From Firmicutes bacterium UBA1702 (GTDB taxonomy: Bacteria; Bacillota; Clostridia; Peptostreptococcales; Anaerovoracaceae): a DNA stretch of 28,748 nt. Each line of letters starts with the position of its first letter. The first letter of the stretch is position 1. Where the stretch lies: NCBI GenBank assembly GCA_002320005.1, contig DCJK01000029.1, forward strand, positions 1 to 28,748, written 5' to 3'. This document shows, piece after piece, positions 22,193-28,748 of this stretch. Under the pieces are notes generated by a model. That model saw only the letters and a list, made by a program, of their open reading frames with translations. It made no database searches and was not told the origin of the DNA. The position numbers were made by a program, and so were the translations under genes.

Positions 22193-23632
22193 TTAAGCTT
22201 TTTTCTTTTTAAGGAAATATGCTCCGATAAGTTCCACAATTGCAAAAACAATCAGATAGAAAAGCACCGGACATGCAAACTCTCCCGCTTCTCTAGCTGC
22301 CATATATGGCGCCACTCCGTGAGCATACAATGCGGCAACAACCATAAAGACACTTCCGCATATTCCTGCCGCTGGGGCTATATACCTTCTTACAGGCCCC
22401 AAGTCGTCGGCCTTTTTCATAAATCGTACAAAAATAGGTATATACAGCGCGTAAATTGTAACGATAGGCAGTTCCGAAGAGTCAAATCCAAAAAGTCCGA
22501 ACCAGTTCATAGGAGCAAGGTTTGCCCCGTAGAAGAAGAGAAACCAGAAACCGCACAGCAGCAATCCGAAAATGGACGCGTTGTTTGGCATATTCGTTCT
22601 GGAATCCACCTGTGAAAAAATTTCAGGCTTGGGTCCTTCATTTCTGGCAGCAACAGCATAAAGACCCCTGGTGCATGCCAGCATCAGTCCGTTGAGAGTA
22701 CCCATGCAGGAAATAGCTACAAAAGCATTAAGCACATTTCCAAAGGCACCACCGAAAAGATTCAGGTATGCCACAGTAGCTCCGTCATTGATCAGTTCAT
22801 CTGCTGAAGCGGCTCCGGCCACGCCGATATAATAAAAGAGATAAATAGCAACAATTATTATTCCGCCCACAATGAGAGCAATAGGCAGATTCTTCTTTGA
22901 ATCTTTAAGTTCTGCGTTTATGGAAGTGGCAATTATCCAGCCTTCATAAGCGAAAGCAGTGGCAACCACCGCTCCGAAAAGCAGAGAACCCGTACTTTCG
23001 TCAGCTGTACCGGAAAATGACATGTTTTCCAGAAGAGTTCCGTTTTCCCCTATAATTCCCACAACAATTCCTACTACTGCCATAAGTATCAGCGGCACAA
23101 GCTTGATAAATGTGGTGGTTACCTGAAAATGACCCGCCAGCTTGGGCGCCAGGGCATTCATGGCATAAGCCATGCACAGGAAGAAGAGAGACAGCGCCAT
23201 ACATTCAGGCCCTATGACACAGCCTCCCTGGGATGCAGGGATTAAAAGGTTTACACTTGGAAAAGCTGTTGTTATAAATACAAGAGTGTATCTGGCAGAA
23301 AGCCATGCCAGTACAGATGTAAGGGTGGGATAGTAAATAAGGGCCATAAACCATCCTACATAATACCCATATTTACTGCCGTTGGTTGCCTCCGCATAGT
23401 CAACAAGACCATTGACCTTTTCATATTTGGTGGCCATAATGGCAAAAGCAGCGATGCAGCACAACATAATTGCACCGCCAATAAGCCACGCGGCTATACC
23501 GAGAGGCATGTTTCCTTCAGTTTTCTGAAGAATAGTCTGTGCTTTAAAAAACACTCCGGAGCCGATTACCGTTCCCACTACAATGCAGATGGCGGTAAGC
23601 AGTCCGTACTTTTTGTTCAGACCGTTTTCCAT
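22193..23632 (-). CDS. APC-family amino-acid permease
   Basis: The 479-residue membrane protein has about 12 predicted helices. The first carries the APC signature GTVIGSGVFFKAQTIL (about 17-32), the unwound substrate-binding segment of helix 1. Helix 6 contains GAVVATAFAYEGWIIATSINAELKDSKKNLP, typical of L-type amino-acid transporters. It ends in a basic tail LKKKKA. The substrate cannot be told. The start at 23632 is chosen because GGAG lies about 10 nt upstream; an in-frame ATG at 23665 has no site. It has its own promoter and terminator and diverges from the aldo/keto reductase gene. Confidence 0.92.
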   Translation of the reverse strand: MENGLNKKYGLLTAICIVVGTVIGSGVFFKAQTILQKTEGNMPLGIAAWLIGGAIMLCCIAAFAIMATKYEKVNGLVDYAEATNGSKYGYYVGWFMALIYYPTLTSVLAWLSARYTLVFITTAFPSVNLLIPASQGGCVIGPECMALSLFFLCMAYAMNALAPKLAGHFQVTTTFIKLVPLILMAVVGIVVGIIGENGTLLENMSFSGTADESTGSLLFGAVVATAFAYEGWIIATSINAELKDSKKNLPIALIVGGIIIVAIYLFYYIGVAGAASADELINDGATVAYLNLFGGAFGNVLNAFVAISCMGTLNGLMLACTRGLYAVAARNEGPKPEIFSQVDSRTNMPNNASIFGLLLCGFWFLFFYGANLAPMNWFGLFGFDSSELPIVTIYALYIPIFVRFMKKADDLGPVRRYIAPAAGICGSVFMVVAALYAHGVAPYMAAREAGEFACPVLFYLIVFAIVELIGAYFLKKKKA

Positions 23633-23679
23633 ATTAAGTTCTCCAATCACACATATATTTGACATTCACAATTAGCAGT

Positions 23680-23708
23680 ATTGTACCATATGAGGTATAT
23701 ATTAACAA
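23680..23708 (-). promoter_or_regulatory. Promoter of the permease gene
   Basis: TTGTTA (23703-23708), a 17-bp spacer and extended -10 TGGTACAAT (hexamer 23680-23685) lie about 48 nt before the start on the minus strand. Confidence 0.65.
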
Positions 23709-23740
23709 GCACTTCAGCATATATATTGAAATTTATGCTA

Positions 23741-23769
23741 TTTACGAAAAAATTTTCCTGTGATATCAT
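23741..23769 (+). promoter_or_regulatory. Promoter of the aldo/keto reductase gene
   Basis: TTTACG (23741-23746), a 17-bp spacer and extended -10 TGATATCAT (hexamer 23764-23769) lie 42 nt before the start. Confidence 0.5.
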
Positions 23770-23811
23770 TACATCGAAGAAGATGGAGGATATTACAAGG
23801 AGGATATGCAA

Positions 23812-24966
23812 ATGATATACAACGATTTTAAAGGCGATAAAGTTTCAGTTCTGGGGTTCGGAACCATGAGGCTCCCCATGGACGAAAACGGAAATATAGA
23901 TTACACAGAAGGTGAAAGAATGACAGCTGCAGCCATGGAAGGCGGAGTCACCTACTTTGACACGGCATACAGATACCATGGCGGAGAAGCGGAAAACTTC
24001 TGCGGCAGAGTTATATCAAAGTACCCCCGTGAAAGCTACATGCTTGCCGATAAGCTTCCTACATGGCTTTGTAAAACCATCGATGATGCAGAAAAAATAT
24101 TCGAAGAACAGTTAAAAAAATGCAATGTTGATTATTTCGACTTTTATCTGTTGCATAATGTGGACGAAGAAACATGGCCGAATATTGAAAAACTTGACCT
24201 GATAAGCTTCGTTTCCCGCAAAAAATCTGACGGTCTGGCCCGTCACATAGGGCTCTCCGTTCACTGCAAACCTGCTCTTCTGGAGGAAGTTCTTAAAAAG
24301 CATGGCGATACCCTGGAATTTGTCCAGATTCAGCTTAACTATTTTGACTGGGAGTACCAGAATGCAAAAGAACTTTATTCCATTGCCCGTAGATATGATA
24401 AGCCTGTCATAGTAATGGAGCCGCTTCGCGGAGGCATGTTGGCAAAACTGCCAAGTGCAGAAGCCCGCCGGCTGGTAGATGACGCTGCCCGGAAGTCGGG
24501 AGATCGCACCGAAGCTTATCCTTCCTATGCTCTGCGCTACGCCCAGCAGCTGGAGGGCGTGATGTGCACATTGTCAGGCATGTCTGATCTTCAGCAGATG
24601 CAGGACAATATCAAAACTTCTTCAGGACCGCTGCTTTCACATGAACAGCTTGAGGCCATCTCACAGGCCGGCCTGCTGCTTCAGTCAGACATGATCATTC
24701 CTTGTACCGGCTGCAACTACTGTTTCGAATGCCCTGCAGAGATAAAAATTCCAAAGCTTTTTTCCTGGTACAACGAAGCTGCTGCCAGAGGATTTCATTA
24801 TATATGGGGTTCTCTTTCCAAACAGTACGAAGAACTGGGACCCAACGCCGGCAGCTGCATAGGCTGCGGGAACTGCGAATCACATTGTCCGCAGAAGATA
24901 GAAATAATCTCTCTCCTCAAAAAACTTGACAGAAAATATACAGAACTAAAGAATTCCGGAGAATAG
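23812..24966 (+). CDS. Aldo/keto reductase with C-terminal 2x[4Fe-4S] ferredoxin domain
   Basis: The 384-residue protein has an aldo/keto reductase barrel (about 1-290) with the catalytic tetrad visible: Asp50, Tyr55, Lys81 and His115. A C-terminal ferredoxin-like domain follows, with cluster motifs CTGCNYCFECP (about 297-307) and CIGCGNCESHCP (about 347-358). This type is common in strict anaerobes, where electrons may pass through the clusters; substrates are mostly unknown. The start at 23812 is chosen because AGGAGG lies 8 nt before it; the ATG at 23806 is only 2 nt from that site. It diverges from the permease and ends in a strong terminator. Confidence 0.92.
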   Translation: MIYNDFKGDKVSVLGFGTMRLPMDENGNIDYTEGERMTAAAMEGGVTYFDTAYRYHGGEAENFCGRVISKYPRESYMLADKLPTWLCKTIDDAEKIFEEQLKKCNVDYFDFYLLHNVDEETWPNIEKLDLISFVSRKKSDGLARHIGLSVHCKPALLEEVLKKHGDTLEFVQIQLNYFDWEYQNAKELYSIARRYDKPVIVMEPLRGGMLAKLPSAEARRLVDDAARKSGDRTEAYPSYALRYAQQLEGVMCTLSGMSDLQQMQDNIKTSSGPLLSHEQLEAISQAGLLLQSDMIIPCTGCNYCFECPAEIKIPKLFSWYNEAAARGFHYIWGSLSKQYEELGPNAGSCIGCGNCESHCPQKIEIISLLKKLDRKYTELKNSGE

Positions 24967-24986
24967 CTTTCTCTGCATAAATCCAA

Positions 24987-25029
24987 AACCACAAAGCCCG
25001 CCGGCATTATACCGACGGGCTTTGTGGTT
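24987..25029. terminator. Strong bidirectional terminator
   Basis: AACCACAAAGCCCG (24987-25000) pairs perfectly with CGGGCTTTGTGGTT (25016-25029), extended by CGG/CCG past one mismatch, with a 7-nt loop. It separates the convergent aldo/keto reductase and aminotransferase genes; the minus-strand tail is the more T-rich (GGTTTTGGATTT). Confidence 0.85.
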
Positions 25030-25081
25030 GTCATAAAAATTGTAAGGTTATGAAACTGGACTTATTTATGTTTATACATCC

Positions 25082-26227
25082 CTACTTTTCCCATTTCTTT
25101 AGGTAGTCTCCGAACTGAGCCAAACCTTCTTTTAATTTTTCAGGATCTCCGAATGCGCCGTATCCTACGCGGATAGTTCCAGGCATGTCGAAGTAGTCTC
25201 CCGGAACAAACAGAATCTTTCTCGGATCATCCATTGCATCCTTGGCCAGAGTCTCAGAATCAACATCATAATCATACTTGATCAGGCATGTTGTTCCTTT
25301 TGGATCTCCCTTAAGGCTCAGATGTGGCTGAGTCTTAACCCAATCTTCTACGATTTTCTTGTTAGGAGCCAGAATTCCTCTTGCTCTTGCCCAAACCTTT
25401 TCGTAATTTTCCAGTGCTATGGAACCGATGATTTCATCGATTATACCGCAGCAGATAGTATTATATGATCTTCTTGTCTTGAATTCTTCATATACTTCTT
25501 TGTCCTTGCAGATAATCCAGCCGATTCTGGTTCCTGCCATTGAGAACATCTTTGAAAGGCTGCTTACAGAAATAGCCTTTTCATATCCGAAGTCAACTAT
25601 TGACGGCATATATGTCTCATCCATACCTCTGTACATTTCGTCGCACAGAATGTATGCATCGAATTCTTTTGCGATTTCCACTATCTGAGCCAGTTCCTTC
25701 TCATAAAGAGTGATTCCGATAGGGTTATTCGGGTTTGTCAGTGTAATCAGTTTGGTGTTTTTGTCGCAAGCCGCACGCAGAGCGTTCATGTCAAGCTTGT
25801 AATCTTCTTCCTCTTTCAGCTGTACGATTCTTGTCTCGATTCCTATGGATTTTGAGATATCATAGTGCTGCTGATATGAAGGTTTAACTACAACATGATT
25901 GTCACCCGGCTCAAGAAGTCCCATAATTACGATATCATTAGCACCGGTGCCGCCATGAACCATCATAACATGCTCAGGTTTTACATCTCCCTTTGGATAA
26001 ATTCCTGCAACTGCTGCCTTTACTCTAGGAGAACCTGTAGCATCACCATGATGATAATGAAGGCTCATGGTTTCCATGTCCTTCAGGAATGCCTGCTCGT
26101 CCTGACCTGTTACTCTGAACAGTTCGTCCATAGTGAAAGCCTTGACGCAGCTGCTTCCCAGATTGATTTTTGCTAATGAATCCATAGGATTCAGCCATTC
26201 TTCTACTCCAAACCAAGCTAATTTCAT
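25082..26227 (-). CDS. PLP-dependent aminotransferase, class I/II
   Basis: The 381-residue protein is a fold-type I aminotransferase. The PLP lysine is Lys226 in SSLSKMFSMAGTRIGW, and Arg234 in the same segment would bind the phosphate. NPNNPIG (165-171) and CDEMYRG with Asp196 and Tyr199 are also typical, as is the glycine-rich GGTGANDIVI (92-101). A C-terminal Arg (GTIRVGYG) would hold the substrate carboxylate. The substrate is unknown. GGAGGG lies 7 nt before the ATG. It follows the ornithine-cyclodeaminase-like gene by 44 nt and should be co-transcribed, so the pair probably acts on the same amino or imino acid. Confidence 0.92.
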   Translation of the reverse strand: MKLAWFGVEEWLNPMDSLAKINLGSSCVKAFTMDELFRVTGQDEQAFLKDMETMSLHYHHGDATGSPRVKAAVAGIYPKGDVKPEHVMMVHGGTGANDIVIMGLLEPGDNHVVVKPSYQQHYDISKSIGIETRIVQLKEEEDYKLDMNALRAACDKNTKLITLTNPNNPIGITLYEKELAQIVEIAKEFDAYILCDEMYRGMDETYMPSIVDFGYEKAISVSSLSKMFSMAGTRIGWIICKDKEVYEEFKTRRSYNTICCGIIDEIIGSIALENYEKVWARARGILAPNKKIVEDWVKTQPHLSLKGDPKGTTCLIKYDYDVDSETLAKDAMDDPRKILFVPGDYFDMPGTIRVGYGAFGDPEKLKEGLAQFGDYLKKWEK

Positions 26228-26271
26228 TTTTGTTCCCTCCAGTTGTGATAATTGCTTTTTAGTTTATATTT

Positions 26272-27285
26272 TTACATTTCTGCTTCAATACCGATTTTTG
26301 CCTCTTTCGCTTTGGTTATTGCAACTTTAGCAGCAACCAGGTCCAAAATGTACAGACCTGTAGCATCGAAAATCGTAATTTCGCTGTCATTTTCTCTACC
26401 GACAATATTGCCGCAAAGCAGATCGCCGATTTCACCTGTGATGTCTTCCTTCTTGATTGTCCCCTCTTTAAGCGGAATTTCCATTTCGCCTACGCGAATG
26501 CATTGAGCAATATCGTCGGCATATATTTTAGCTCCCTGGAAAATTTTTCCGTCGATTTCTTCTTTGCCTTCCATGTCGGAGCCCAAACAGCTGAAGTGTG
26601 TTCCCGGTTTTACCCATTCATTCATAATCATAGGCTTTGTAGCTCTTGTAACGGTTATAACTGCATCGCTGTCTGCTACTGCCTTTTCGATGGATTCCTC
26701 TGCAACAAACTCCACGCCGTCTGCATCAACTTTAAATTCTTCTTTCAACTGAGCCTTTATTTTTGCGGCAAGATCCTGAGCCTGAGGATAATTTACAGGA
26801 TCCACTATGTAAACCTTGTCAATCTGAGGTCTCAGAATCAATGTTGCGGCAATCTGGAAAGGTGCCTGCTTACCGGCTCCCAGGAGCATGAGGTGTCTGG
26901 CGTCCTTGCGGGCAAGAGCATCTACTCCGAGAGCTCCTGCGGCGCCGGTCCTCATGCAGGTGATGTATGATGCGTCCATGATTCCGATAGGAATTCCCGT
27001 ATTGGAATCGTATACCATCATTACGCCGTTAAAAGGAGGCAATCCTTTTTTTGTATTGTCAGGAAAGTTATTAAGCATCTTGAGTCCGTGAAGCTGTTCA
27101 CCTTTTACGTATCCCGAACGGATATCCATGGCGGCATGCTCTTCCTCAAACTCGTAGTTTACCAAAGGCCATATTACAGACTGACCTTTTGCTTTAAGCT
27201 GGTAAACACCTCTTACTTTTTCAATAACTTCTCTCATGTCTATGACTTTTTTTACTTCTTCTCTGTTAAGAATAAGAACGCCCAT
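26272..27285 (-). CDS. Ornithine cyclodeaminase / mu-crystallin family protein
   Basis: The 337-residue product has the family layout: a dimerisation part with the active-site segment GLKMLNNFPDN (Lys69), the MRTGAAGALG segment (Arg112), a Rossmann NAD(P) site LLGAGKQAPFQI (135-145) and the GSDMEGKEEID loop with Asp237. Members include ornithine or lysine cyclodeaminases, alanine dehydrogenase and pyrroline- or piperideine-2-carboxylate reductases, so the substrate stays open. The start at 27285 is chosen because AAGGAG lies 9 nt upstream and the protein then has normal length; the open frame continues 51 codons upstream but has no family sequence. It is the first gene of the pair with the aminotransferase. 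Confidence 0.9.
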   Translation of the reverse strand: MGVLILNREEVKKVIDMREVIEKVRGVYQLKAKGQSVIWPLVNYEFEEEHAAMDIRSGYVKGEQLHGLKMLNNFPDNTKKGLPPFNGVMMVYDSNTGIPIGIMDASYITCMRTGAAGALGVDALARKDARHLMLLGAGKQAPFQIAATLILRPQIDKVYIVDPVNYPQAQDLAAKIKAQLKEEFKVDADGVEFVAEESIEKAVADSDAVITVTRATKPMIMNEWVKPGTHFSCLGSDMEGKEEIDGKIFQGAKIYADDIAQCIRVGEMEIPLKEGTIKKEDITGEIGDLLCGNIVGRENDSEITIFDATGLYILDLVAAKVAITKAKEAKIGIEAEM

Positions 27286-27406
27286 GTGCGCCATCTCCTT
27301 TTCATAAAACATTTTTTTCTTATAGTCTGAATATATATCTTTATCGATTTCTTTGCCATCCCTTATTTTTATATTTATAAACAAAAATTTTCTTCTATTC
27401 ATGTGC

Positions 27407-27483
27407 TGTTGTACAATGGTTTTTAAGTTAAACTGCAAATTTCACAAAAAATCCTTTGTTTTCAACTTTTGATGTTGTATAAT
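27407..27483 (+). promoter_or_regulatory. Promoter region of the PucR gene with an 11-bp direct repeat
   Basis: TTGTTT (27456-27461), a 16-bp spacer and TATAAT (27478-27483) form a good promoter for the plus-strand regulator. The -10 lies in TGTTGTATAAT (27473-27483), nearly the same as TGTTGTACAAT (27407-27417), 66 bp upstream; the latter contains the palindrome TTGTACAA. The two copies may be regulator sites. No clear minus-strand promoter was found for the divergent operon; its leader is very AT-rich. Confidence 0.55.
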
Positions 27484-27535
27484 AATTTAAAATCGCATTT
27501 CATTTTTGTATTTAAAAATAATCGCGGAGGATTTT

Positions 27536-28726
27536 ATGAAACTGACTGTTCAGGATATTTTTAACTTTCCGGAGCTAAGCAAGCTGACTCTTATAGCCGG
27601 CCGCGGCGGCTTGAAGAAAAATGTTTCTCACTGCGGAATACTTGACTACGAGTATGATAAAGACGTTTCGAAGAAATATTACGATTATAACTATCAGATG
27701 GATGGTGAGTTTCTTACTCTCACAACATTTCTATACGCAAAAAACGACCCTAACCTTATTTATGATGCCGTAAAGAATCTTGTGGCAAAAAAGGGCAGCG
27801 GCCTGATAATCAAAAACATTTTTAAACTCCCAATCAGCGATAACGTCATACGTTATGCCAATCACATGAATTTCCCGATTTTCGTGCTTAATGATTCCTA
27901 TCCCTTCTTTGAAGATATAATCATACTCATCAATAAAGCCATGGAAAGATATGAATCATTCTATTACAGAGAACAGAAAGTCAACCTTCTTCTGGATGAA
28001 TCTACGGGAGACAGTCATACCATAAAGAAGCTTATCTACGATATAAACCCATCAATACAGGATGATATACTGGTAATCACCTTCAGGTACAATAAAGGAT
28101 CTTTGGGTCCGCAGGCTTACAGAAAAATAGAATCGAAAATATACGCCGAAAATCTCCTTTCTCCTGAGGATTCAGTTTTTTACTATGAAAACGGCTTCAT
28201 GATCATCCTCTCCGGCAGCGGATTCCCCGCTGAAGATATATATTCTCTGATTGAGACCGGTTTCCATACCCTGGGCAAAGCCCTGACGGATGACTTTCAA
28301 ATCGGTATCTCTTCAATCCACAATATGAGAGAAGAGCTTCCCGAGGCCATAAGAGAAAGTTTTTACGCTCTCCGGTTCTCCGGCGAGAACGAAAATCCCT
28401 ACACTCTCTTTAATGAGCTTGGTCCATACCGTGCCATTCTGCCAAATGCCGGACAGCCTCACATGCAGCGCTATATGGAAGACTACATAAGTCCTCTTGA
28501 AAAGTATGATACAGAAAAGAAGTCCGATATTCTATCCACCGTAACGGAGTTTGTCAAATGCGGTGGAGACTTGGAAAAGACAGGCAATGCCATGGGACAG
28601 CACAAAAATACAATTCGTTACCGTATGAACCGTGCAGGTGAAATTCTTGGCATTAATCCCTTTGCACCAGGTGATTACGAAGGCCTGGCTCTGGCTGTCA
28701 GAATATACATATGCTCTATAGCATAA
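27536..28726 (+). CDS. PucR-family transcriptional regulator
   Basis: The 396-residue protein opens with the PucR N-terminal domain (MKLTVQDIFNFPELSKLTLIAG, about 1-130) and ends with the PucR/CdaR-type helix-turn-helix (GGDLEKTGNAMGQHKNTIRYRMNRAGEILGI, in two helices at about 350-382). The middle is a diverged sensor region. Family members often control catabolism of purines or amino acids from neighbouring operons. The start at 27536 has GGAGG 5 nt upstream; a longer frame from 27506 has no site. It diverges from the cyclodeaminase-aminotransferase operon, its most likely target. Confidence 0.92.
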   Translation: MKLTVQDIFNFPELSKLTLIAGRGGLKKNVSHCGILDYEYDKDVSKKYYDYNYQMDGEFLTLTTFLYAKNDPNLIYDAVKNLVAKKGSGLIIKNIFKLPISDNVIRYANHMNFPIFVLNDSYPFFEDIIILINKAMERYESFYYREQKVNLLLDESTGDSHTIKKLIYDINPSIQDDILVITFRYNKGSLGPQAYRKIESKIYAENLLSPEDSVFYYENGFMIILSGSGFPAEDIYSLIETGFHTLGKALTDDFQIGISSIHNMREELPEAIRESFYALRFSGENENPYTLFNELGPYRAILPNAGQPHMQRYMEDYISPLEKYDTEKKSDILSTVTEFVKCGGDLEKTGNAMGQHKNTIRYRMNRAGEILGINPFAPGDYEGLALAVRIYICSIA

Positions 28727-28735
28727 TCATAACTA

Positions 28736-28748
28736 CCGGCTCAGCCGG
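28736..28748 (+). terminator. Possible start of a terminator hairpin at the window edge
   Basis: CCGGCTCAGCCGG, 9 nt after the PucR stop, can fold with 5-bp arms, or be the first arm of a larger hairpin cut by the window end. No T-run can be seen. Confidence 0.3.

Noticed and set aside
27286..27438. 51-residue N-terminal extension of the cyclodeaminase-like protein
   Set aside because: No family similarity, AT-rich low-complexity codons, and the ribosome binding site is next to the internal ATG at 27285.
1..28748. CRISPR array, tRNA genes, insertion sequences or prophage
   Set aside because: No regularly spaced repeats, cloverleaf sequences, transposase or phage genes were seen on either strand.

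Overview
The window looks like a chromosomal segment of a low- to mid-GC, anaerobic, probably spore-forming Clostridia-type Firmicute. The evidence is strong AGGAGG-type ribosome binding sites, Firmicutes gene sets (cdaA-cdaR-glmM-glmS, yhaM, long-form hpf, DUF134, PucR), a raiA-type non-coding RNA beside hpf, ferredoxin-type aldo/keto reductase and desulfoferrodoxin-like domains. Placement near Eubacteriales family XIII / Anaerovoracaceae is a guess from gene content. No tRNA, rRNA, CRISPR array, insertion sequence or prophage gene was seen.

Layout. (1) 1-535: 5' part of an NhaC-family antiporter with a long structured leader, behind a terminator. (2) 649-7972, minus strand: an operon starting at a TTGAAA-17-TATAAT promoter, cdaA-cdaR-glmM-glmS-ahcY-ywlG, joining c-di-AMP synthesis, UDP-GlcNAc precursor synthesis and S-adenosylhomocysteine recycling; a 33-residue membrane peptide gene with its own possible late-sporulation promoter follows. 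(3) 8036-13718, minus strand: yhaM-cca-recD2-comF in a tightly coupled run, then a raiA-type RNA with its own sigma-A promoter (its -35 lies in the end of comF), then hpf with its own promoter and terminator. (4) 13980-14717, plus strand: nadE, diverging from yhaM and converging on a two-component system.

(5) 14800-20371, minus strand: an FHA-SEDS (RodA/FtsW) fusion, overlapped by 4 nt by a class B penicillin-binding protein, followed by an OmpR-type regulator and a multi-membrane-segment histidine kinase. This is a candidate cell-wall synthesis and sensing cassette, recalling the actinobacterial fhaB-rodA-pbpA order. (6) 20475-21988, minus strand: an XRE regulator fused to a complete but degenerate desulfoferrodoxin module, and a DUF134-NifX-like pair under a promoter bracketed by two near-identical palindromes. 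(7) 22193-24966: an amino-acid permease diverging from a ferredoxin-type aldo/keto reductase. (8) 25082-28726: an ornithine-cyclodeaminase-like enzyme and an aminotransferase in one operon, diverging from a PucR-family regulator that probably controls them.

The most unusual items are the FHA-SEDS/PBP/two-component cassette, the XRE-desulfoferrodoxin fusion that has lost a predicted iron ligand, the CCA-enzyme homologue whose catalytic DxD reads GxD with a new Asp in the neighbouring GG motif, the raiA-type RNA, and the paired operators in front of DUF134-NifX. All calls come from reading the sequence alone; no database search was run.
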